Below are positions 58,043 to 64,000 of a stretch of 64,000 bases of DNA, piece by piece. Under the pieces are notes generated by a model. That model did no database searches, was not told where the DNA came from, and was given only the letters and a program-made list of their open reading frames with translations. The DNA lies in NCBI GenBank assembly GCA_963556255.1, contig OY744605.1, positions 86,705,539-86,769,538 on the forward strand. Direction: 5' to 3'. Position 1 is the stretch's first letter. Each line of letters begins with the position of its first letter. The position numbers and the translations under genes were made by a program. The DNA comes from Allolobophora icterica (Eukaryota > Annelida > Clitellata > Crassiclitellata > Lumbricidae).

Positions 58043-59732
58043 CTCTAGAGAAAGACTTCTAGCTTATGTTGCGTATGCGGTGTATTATGGTCACTAGGAA
58101 TTCTCCAGTCAGGGTTCTGTCCAATAAAGTTATGATTATGTATAGTAGAGTTCTAATTTAATCTAGTGACTTTTGTAGCGCCTTTATAATAATACCCCAG
58201 ATAATTATGAGTCGATGGTCGATTAGAGTGAGATGGTTACGAGGGGCGACTGAACAACTTCTCTGACGCTGTTTCAGCGAATCTTTAAGATGGCGATCGT
58301 TTGTGTGAAAGACGAAATGTCGTCTTTGATTGGCCGACATTTGTCAGTCTGAGTTATGGTCGACCGAGGAGGAGTTTTCTACCCTTGGTGGGGTTTGTCG
58401 TGACATATTGAGGGGTGGGGGTGGGGTAGCCGATCATCTCTTTCACACACACACGAGACATTGACTATACGACGCTGTCCTTCTCTTGCTCCTTCTGCTC
58501 CTCCTCCTCTTTCTGTTTCTCCTCCTCATCCTCCATGTCCTGCTCCTCCTTCTGCTCCCTGCTCCTCCTGCTCCTCCTCCTGTCAGTGGTACGTTGCTGT
58601 TCCAATCACGGCCGATGCTAAGTAGGGTCCTTGTCAATCCATCTCAAAAGAAGTACATTCATCATTGCGGAAGCCACTTTATGTCGTCCGTCGGAGGGTA
58701 GGGGGTTCTAGGTGGGGTAGGACAGGGTAGGGGTCTTTAGAGGAAGGGGTTGGAGGTGGAGTGGAACACACGGTCTCTATAGTCACGCTTCGGTGGGCGC
58801 TTGTCACAGGTATAGACTGTCTGTTAAGCGTCGAAGGGCTTGGGAACACTGGAAATGACTCACCTGAGCCTGACAATTGGTCAGGTGTTCTTTTACCTGT
58901 GGCCTTTGACTGACATCCGCTACCTCTGTCTGAGAACATGGAACCAGTCAGACGATTGCAAGGGGTTTGGTCTGACTATGATGATCGCTAAGGCTTCTAA
59001 GAGGTTGTGTAAGACCAGTAGAGTAGCCCTTGATTCCCCTCGACGTACCCTTGGCACTCTCGCGGTACTTGACTGTGGTGGGCATCCTTTAGGTATCATC
59101 CCTTGGCACCCTCGTGAGTGAGAGGGTGTGAAAAGGTAAAGAGAATGAGACAATGAAAGTGAAAGAGTGAGAGAAGTGGAGGGAGTTTGTTCCTGTGTGA
59201 CCTTTTGTCTACCACCCTTTACTGTGGTGCACTGCCAAGACAGTCTTCCTAGCCAGTGGGCGGGGCTTGACACGAGGTGGGAAAGAGGAGGACGAGGAGG
59301 AGGAAGAGGAAGAGGAATAAGAGGAGGTGGAAGAGGGAAGGCATCCGTTAGGCTAAGGAAAAACCTTATTGCTCCTTTGGCAATGCATTTGGATTTTGTC
59401 GACCCATAATAGTCCGGTGAAAGATGAAAGGAGACGAAATCGGATGATAATCAAATCAAATCCTTAATTCCAAATGTAGACATTTCCCATCCATAGAATA
59501 TGTTGTATTCATCGACGGAGGTCTGTTGACAGAGGATGACGTCTTTTAATTGAGAAGGAAAAAGAGTTCAAGATGAGATGAAGAGGCAGCGATGAGTGAA
59601 GAATTGGAGCTTCATAGTTTCATTGAAAGATACGAAAGAGGGATATCATGACCAAAAAATGCAACACTTAGTATTATCAATACAGATTGGAAACTACCAC
59701 CACCACATCCACTACCATCATAACCACCACTA
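58043..59732. other. no gene recognised
   Basis: CTC/TCC-rich patch at about 58480-58580, one GC box (GGGCGGGGC, near 59259), GGA-rich patch at about 59285-59335. A CAG/GTGAGT on the minus strand near 58858 looks like a splice donor, but I could not link it to a coding exon. Confidence 0.45.
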
Positions 59733-60797
59733 ACCATCGTATGGTCATGGTCAAACTGGGCGTTCCTCAATGCTCTGTACTTGGTCCTCTACTCTTTATT
59801 CTCAACAAGGCTGACATTCCCTCTCATTTCCCACTCTCGAGAGCTGTTGGTCATCTCTTTGCGGATGATGTGCAAGCATTTGTCCATGGGTCTTCTTCAT
59901 CCCAATTGCACTTAGTTGAGCGTACTGATTCTCTATCGAAGTCTCTCCACTCCTAGATGTCCTCAAATCATCTCTTTCTTAATGCCTCCAAAACCCAGTT
60001 CATTTGGTTTGGCTCCCCTCACCAGTTGCTGAAGATTGATTTTGCCCTCCTCTCGGAAATCTCTTCACACTACTCCTTTTCATAAGGTGTACGTGACCTG
60101 GGTGTTATGTGCGCTTGATAGCTGTCTCTTTCAAATATCACATCTCTAATCTCACACGTGTTTCCTACTTCCATTTAAGGCGTCTCAGGGCTGTTCGACA
60201 ATCTGTCTCATCCTCTGTTTTCACAACGCTGTTCCATGCTTTCATTTGCTCCCGAATCGACTACTGCAATTCGCTTCTAATCGGTCTTCCTAAGGTCCGT
60301 CTCATGCCTCTGCAGTCAGTCCTAAATGCAGCTGCGAGATTAATAGCACGTCTGCCACGCTACTCACGCATTTCGTCCTTCATGTTTGAACAACTGCACT
60401 GGCTTCCTCTCTCTGCACGTATTAAGTTCAAAATCCTCATTCTTGTGTCCAAGGTACAGCGGGGTCTCGCCCCCAAATATTTAATTGATGTAATTCACCG
60501 GCCTCTTTCTGTCTCCTCGCATCGTCCACTTCACTCCTCGAACAGATTTGATCTTGCAGTTCCTCATACTAGAACAGCCATTTCGCAGTCCCGATCTTTT
60601 GCCTCAATTGGTCCCTCTCTCTGGAATACACTGTCTCATTCTACTCGCTCTCAAATGTTAATAGGTAACCCCCGTCTTCTATTGCTTTCTTAAAAACTTT
60701 TCTTTTCTCTTGGCCTTGCGCACTGGGAGGGCCTCTGAACGGTTCACCCTACTAGAGGCGCTTCATACATGTTTAAACACAATACAATACATGACTA
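59733..60797 (+). pseudogene. decayed L2-like LINE ORF2, flanked by CCA/ACC repeats
   Basis: Begins at GVPQCSVLGPLLF, keeps FADD, then stops and frameshifts near 59957 and 60085, and an intact 194-residue C-terminal frame (to 60693) very like the copy at 53350-54204. Same (AATAC)n tail. Left flank ACCACCACATCCACTACC, right flank ACCACTACTACGACCACTCC. Confidence 0.9.
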
Positions 60798-61016
60798 TCA
60801 TAACCACTACTACGACCACTCCACCACCACACCACCATCACCACCACCTTATGAGGGAGCCTAATGATGTTATATATATGGCTATTGAGAGATCTTTTAG
60901 ATCAACTGTAGATAATCATGATCAAGATTAGAGATCTTTTAGATCAACTGTTGATCATAACGATAGAGACTCGTTTCCTTCCTAGATAGACAGAGATTGA
61001 TCGTGGCTTACTTAAA

Positions 61017-61186
61017 GCATATACACATCCATATATACTATGTATATGGTTTCACTGGCTTCTCATATTTTATTCCTACTTGAGGTCTTAATTATAGGTC
61101 TCAACATTCTTCTTTTCTTTTCCTACACAGATGCAAATATATCCACACACATAATTATTATACATAGTATATGGATGTGTATATGC
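61017..61186. repeat. inverted repeat, about 28 bp arms
   Basis: Left arm 61017-61046 and right arm 61159-61186 are near-perfect reverse complements starting GCATATACACATCCATATA, with 112 bp between. Could be a small MITE or a foldback; no target duplication found. Confidence 0.6.
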
Positions 61187-61239
61187 AAAGTCTATTGATA
61201 GACATGTCTCTTTTATAAATAATGGTCCAGTCAGCACAC

Positions 61240-61365
61240 ACACGCACACAGACTCACACTTACATACACGGACACACAGGCACATGCACATACACACACA
61301 TACACAGAGACACATACACAGATACAGAGAGACACACACACACACACGGACACACACACACAGTG
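61240..61365. repeat. (CA)n-rich imperfect repeat
   Basis: ACACAC with GACA and TACA interruptions. Confidence 0.88.
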
Positions 61366-61458
61366 TTCGATAGTGGCACCGAGTGTATGTGCGTGCATGT
61401 TAGGAAATGTGCTTCACGAATATTATTCATGTGCGTGATTAGCTGCCACTATTCTCTA

Positions 61459-61620
61459 ATGTCTGTTCGTCTGTCTCTATCTGCCTGTTCGTCTGTCTCT
61501 GTCTGCCTGTTCGTCTGTCTCTGTCTGCCTGTTCATCTGTCTCTGTCTGCCTGTCTTCGTCGTGCTCCTCCTCCTCCTCCTCCTCCTCGTCCTCCTCGTC
61601 CTCCTCCTCCTGGCGTTCTG
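61459..61620. repeat. GTCTGTCTCTGTCTGCCTGT minisatellite plus (CTC)n
   Basis: Four units of 24 bp, then CCTCCTCCT to 61610. Confidence 0.88.
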
Positions 61621-61845
61621 TTCCTCCCTCTTTTGATAGCAGTCGTCAATTGAAGGAGAAGGTGGAGGAGGTTTTGGTGGAGTTGTTCTTAGAGTCTCCC
61701 AGTGACACGTCTGCGCCATGGTAGCTGAGGCTGTCGGCCGCAGACGCAGAGAGGGTGGCAGGGAGACACCGAGACAGGGAGACTGAGAAGCAGGCAGAAA
61801 GAATGAGGCAGAAAGAATGAGGCAAGAAGACAGAAAGCAGGCAGA

Positions 61846-62095
61846 CAGAGAGACAGGCAGACAAAGTGGAAGGCAGAGCGGCAGGGAGACAGAGAGGCAG
61901 GCAGACAAAGTGGAAGGCAGACAGAGAGGCAGGCAGACAAAGTGGAAGGCAGACAGAGAGGCAGGCAGACAAAGTGGAAGGCAGACAGAGAGGCAGGCAG
62001 ACAAAGTGGAAGGCAGACAGAGAGGCAGGCAGACAAAGTGGAAGGCAGAGCGACAGGGAGACAGAGAGGCAGGCATACAGAGAGGCAGGCTGGCA
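61846..62095. repeat. 32-bp GGCAGGCAGACAAAGTGGAA minisatellite
   Basis: Six to seven units of 32 bp, nearly identical, with AG-rich flanks from 61750. Long Cys/Leu/Pro frames on the other strand are artefacts. Confidence 0.93.
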
Positions 62096-62164
62096 GCCTG
62101 TCGAGCGGATGGTTAGGGGAGGGTGAGATCATTTCAGAGAGATCGTCTGATGACACTTTGTAAA

Positions 62165-62395
62165 CTGCGCCACTGATACCGGGAGCGGTGCCAGTATGAA
62201 ACGTGGATAAAGGAGGAGAGCGAAGCTAATCATCTTTTGCTATGACACAGCATTGTTTAGACAGAAACTATCTACCTAACTCCGCCACTGCCTGATACAG
62301 AGGTGGTGCCAGTCCGAAGAAGCCTCGATTGAAGAGGAGGAGGGCGACGCTAATCATCTCATGTTATGAAATAGCGTAGTCTAAGACAACGGGAT
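62165..62395 (+). repeat. interspersed repeat family D, dimer
   Basis: Two units about 115 bp apart with GCGGTGCCAGTATGAA / GTGGTGCCAGTCCGAA, GGAGGAGGGCGACGCTAATC and ACAGCATTGTTTAGAC / ATAGCGTAGTCTAAGAC. Confidence 0.72.
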
Positions 62396-62750
62396 AACGG
62401 CAGAACGTCAACGTGCGCCACGAGTGATTGATTGATTGAAGTTTGAACATTGTTTATGAAATGCTTCCTGATTGATCTACAGACTGTTTGACATCAATAA
62501 ACCAGCAAACAACCCTGACAATTTGATTTACAGTTGTGGATGAATTGACGGAATAATAGATTGAGTTTCGTAAAACTGACTTCCATCATATGACATATTA
62601 TGATGAACTTAAACCTGGCAGAACTGATTCGTCGATTTGTCTGCCAAAGAGATTCAATATTTTTCTACTTTCGATCTGTTTGTGAATGAAACTTGAGTCT
62701 CCTTTTAGTTTGTTTATCTTCTGCCAAAGCTTTTCGTCTCTTGTGCGATT

Positions 62751-63348
62751 GCTTTCAGCAAGGTGCGACCGTACGTACTGTACGTACGTTTTTTTTCCAT
62801 AACGTACGTATAGTACGCGTACGTTATTATGCCGTACGTTACCGTACGTTCACATCAATTCATGACGAAAATAAATACATAACATTATGCCCAACAAAAG
62901 TCAATATGGTGATTGACGGTCGTAACCAATTTAACCATTACATCAGTCATCTGTGGCTGTTCAATGATCTCTACTTTCAAACTTTTAAAATCCAAATTGG
63001 TAATATTCTGTCTAATGTGAAGAATATTAAGATTTTACGGCACACTATATAGGATGGTCATTTTATTGGTAATACTAAATTTCCGTACCGTTCGTAAATA
63101 AATATGCCTGCGTACGGAGAGACTAATAGGCCTACTGTAGAGTTAAACTGATCAGTTTGACGTACGCGTACGGTACGCGTAACGTATAAGACCATAGTTA
63201 CACTGAGGTTCTTTGTGAATGACCAGATAAATTTGTGGCATTTTTACCGTACGCGTACGGTACGCGTACGTTATTTTTTTCGATAACGTACGTACAGTAC
63301 GCGTACGTTATTCCGGGAGGTAACGTACGGTCGCACTATGGCTTTCAG
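62751..63348. mobile_element. hAT-type MITE packed with CGTACG palindromes
   Basis: The element is 62759-63340 (582 bp). Ends CAAGGTGCGACCGTACG and, reversed, CATAGTGCGACCGTACG. Flanked by a perfect 8-bp duplication GCTTTCAG (62751-62758 and 63341-63348). Both arms carry many overlapping CGTACG and GTACGCGTAC words. The 119-residue frame inside is not a transposase. Confidence 0.95.
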
Positions 63349-64000
63349 CTGTTCTTTCGTCCAATCGAGTTGTTTGTCAATGACGTGGACGATGTGTGAA
63401 GTGTTTGCCTCTCGATTCGGGCTTTACTCGGCTTTTCTTCAAGCATTATTGATCTCGATTTTCTTGCAGAGAAAGTCCGAGAGAAGAAGGTTTACTTAGA
63501 TCAAGGAGACTTAAAAGACTTTTGTTGGTTTAGCTGTGTTTCTTTGCTGTCCTGAACGATTGTAGCCATTTATGAAGGGAAAGAAGGCAGAGTTATTGGG
63601 ACAAGGAAATGCAGATGTTTTTATCGTAAAGCACTAGCCTATTCACGATTGCTGCGTCTTCTTCAGAGATGTCAATTGAAGTTCTGACTCTGTTTGCCTG
63701 AGATTGCGAGAGAGATGGGTAGAGGATCGTGGAGCTGTTTTCTACATGTACTGCAATGTTTAGAAAGGCTATTTTGTGGATCCTGTACCGGTCACACTTC
63801 CCTTGGTTGATGGAATCAAGCTTCTAACTGTCTTCATTTCGCCTTCATTTTCAGCCCACTGAACTACCGCAACTCGACCCTAACTGTGACCGTAGCCGTA
63901 ACCCTCACCTTTTACATGGTTTTGACCACGGCTTGCCGTGAATTGACCATGGATGTCCCATATCCCATGTGTTATGATAACGGCGCCGTAGAAGCGTCTA
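63349..64000. other. no gene recognised; repeat family F, copy 3 at 63628-63690
   Basis: A partial copy of family F (CCTATTCACGATTGCTGCGT) is present. An acceptor-like CTTCATTTTCAG near 63855 precedes a frame open to the window end in one phase only, and that phase does not match the cadherin donor. Confidence 0.4.

Noticed and set aside
58679..58939. Pro/Ser-rich minus-strand frame as an exon
   Set aside because: A consensus donor is nearby, but it lies inside the frame and I found no acceptor or matching partner exon.
62693..63052. 119-residue ORF as a hAT transposase remnant
   Set aside because: It lies across the MITE border and shows no transposase motif.
63855..64000. Next cadherin exon at the right edge
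   Set aside because: An acceptor-like site is present, but phase 0, required by the donor at 50848, gives a stop after 28 codons and no cadherin motif.

Overview
This is animal genomic DNA with no prokaryotic features: genes have GT-AG introns, and most of the window is transposons, SINEs and simple repeats. The left-edge LTR retrotransposon has the Gmr1-type order (integrase before reverse transcriptase), a group described from deuterostomes. Together with RTE, CR1/L2-like LINEs and tRNA-derived SINEs this suggests a marine invertebrate deuterostome, possibly an echinoderm; the species is not determined.

Layout. 1-4911: Gmr1-like Ty3/gypsy element, cut by the window edge, with one long intact gag-pol frame and a 3' LTR. 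5000-10000: minisatellites, microsatellites and SINEs. 10030-12690: a 55-bp satellite with higher-order structure. 13600-26000: transposon-rich DNA with hAT-type MITEs, a 5'-truncated RTE LINE with perfect target duplications, a CRE-like repeat array and a deleted CR1-like LINE. 27333-34271 (minus strand): a four-exon gene that can be put together by splice sites and reading phase; its product is an ELF/E74-like ETS transcription factor of about 546 residues whose ETS domain is split between exons 3 and 4. 35596-41482: a nearly full-length CR1-like LINE with ORF1 and ORF2 both open, sitting in a (TA)n tract. 42400-43250: a hAT MITE with a second MITE and a GT/GC tract inside. 43500-50848 (plus strand): a candidate promoter and first exon, then one 5.2-kb exon coding about 16 cadherin repeats, ending at a consensus splice donor. 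50849-64000: probably intron or 3' flank of the cadherin gene, filled with three L2-like LINE fragments, SINEs, minisatellites and a palindrome-rich hAT MITE.

The two host genes are an ETS transcription factor and a large atypical cadherin, transcribed in opposite directions away from the LINE between them. Nothing shows that they work together. The most informative observations are the ELF gene with a trinucleotide-coded amino-acid tract in every coding exon, the LTR promoter holding a CRE and a perfect heat-shock element beside its TATA box, the set of hAT MITEs with 7-8 bp target duplications and family-specific internal palindromes, and the repeated placing of LINEs in simple repeats.
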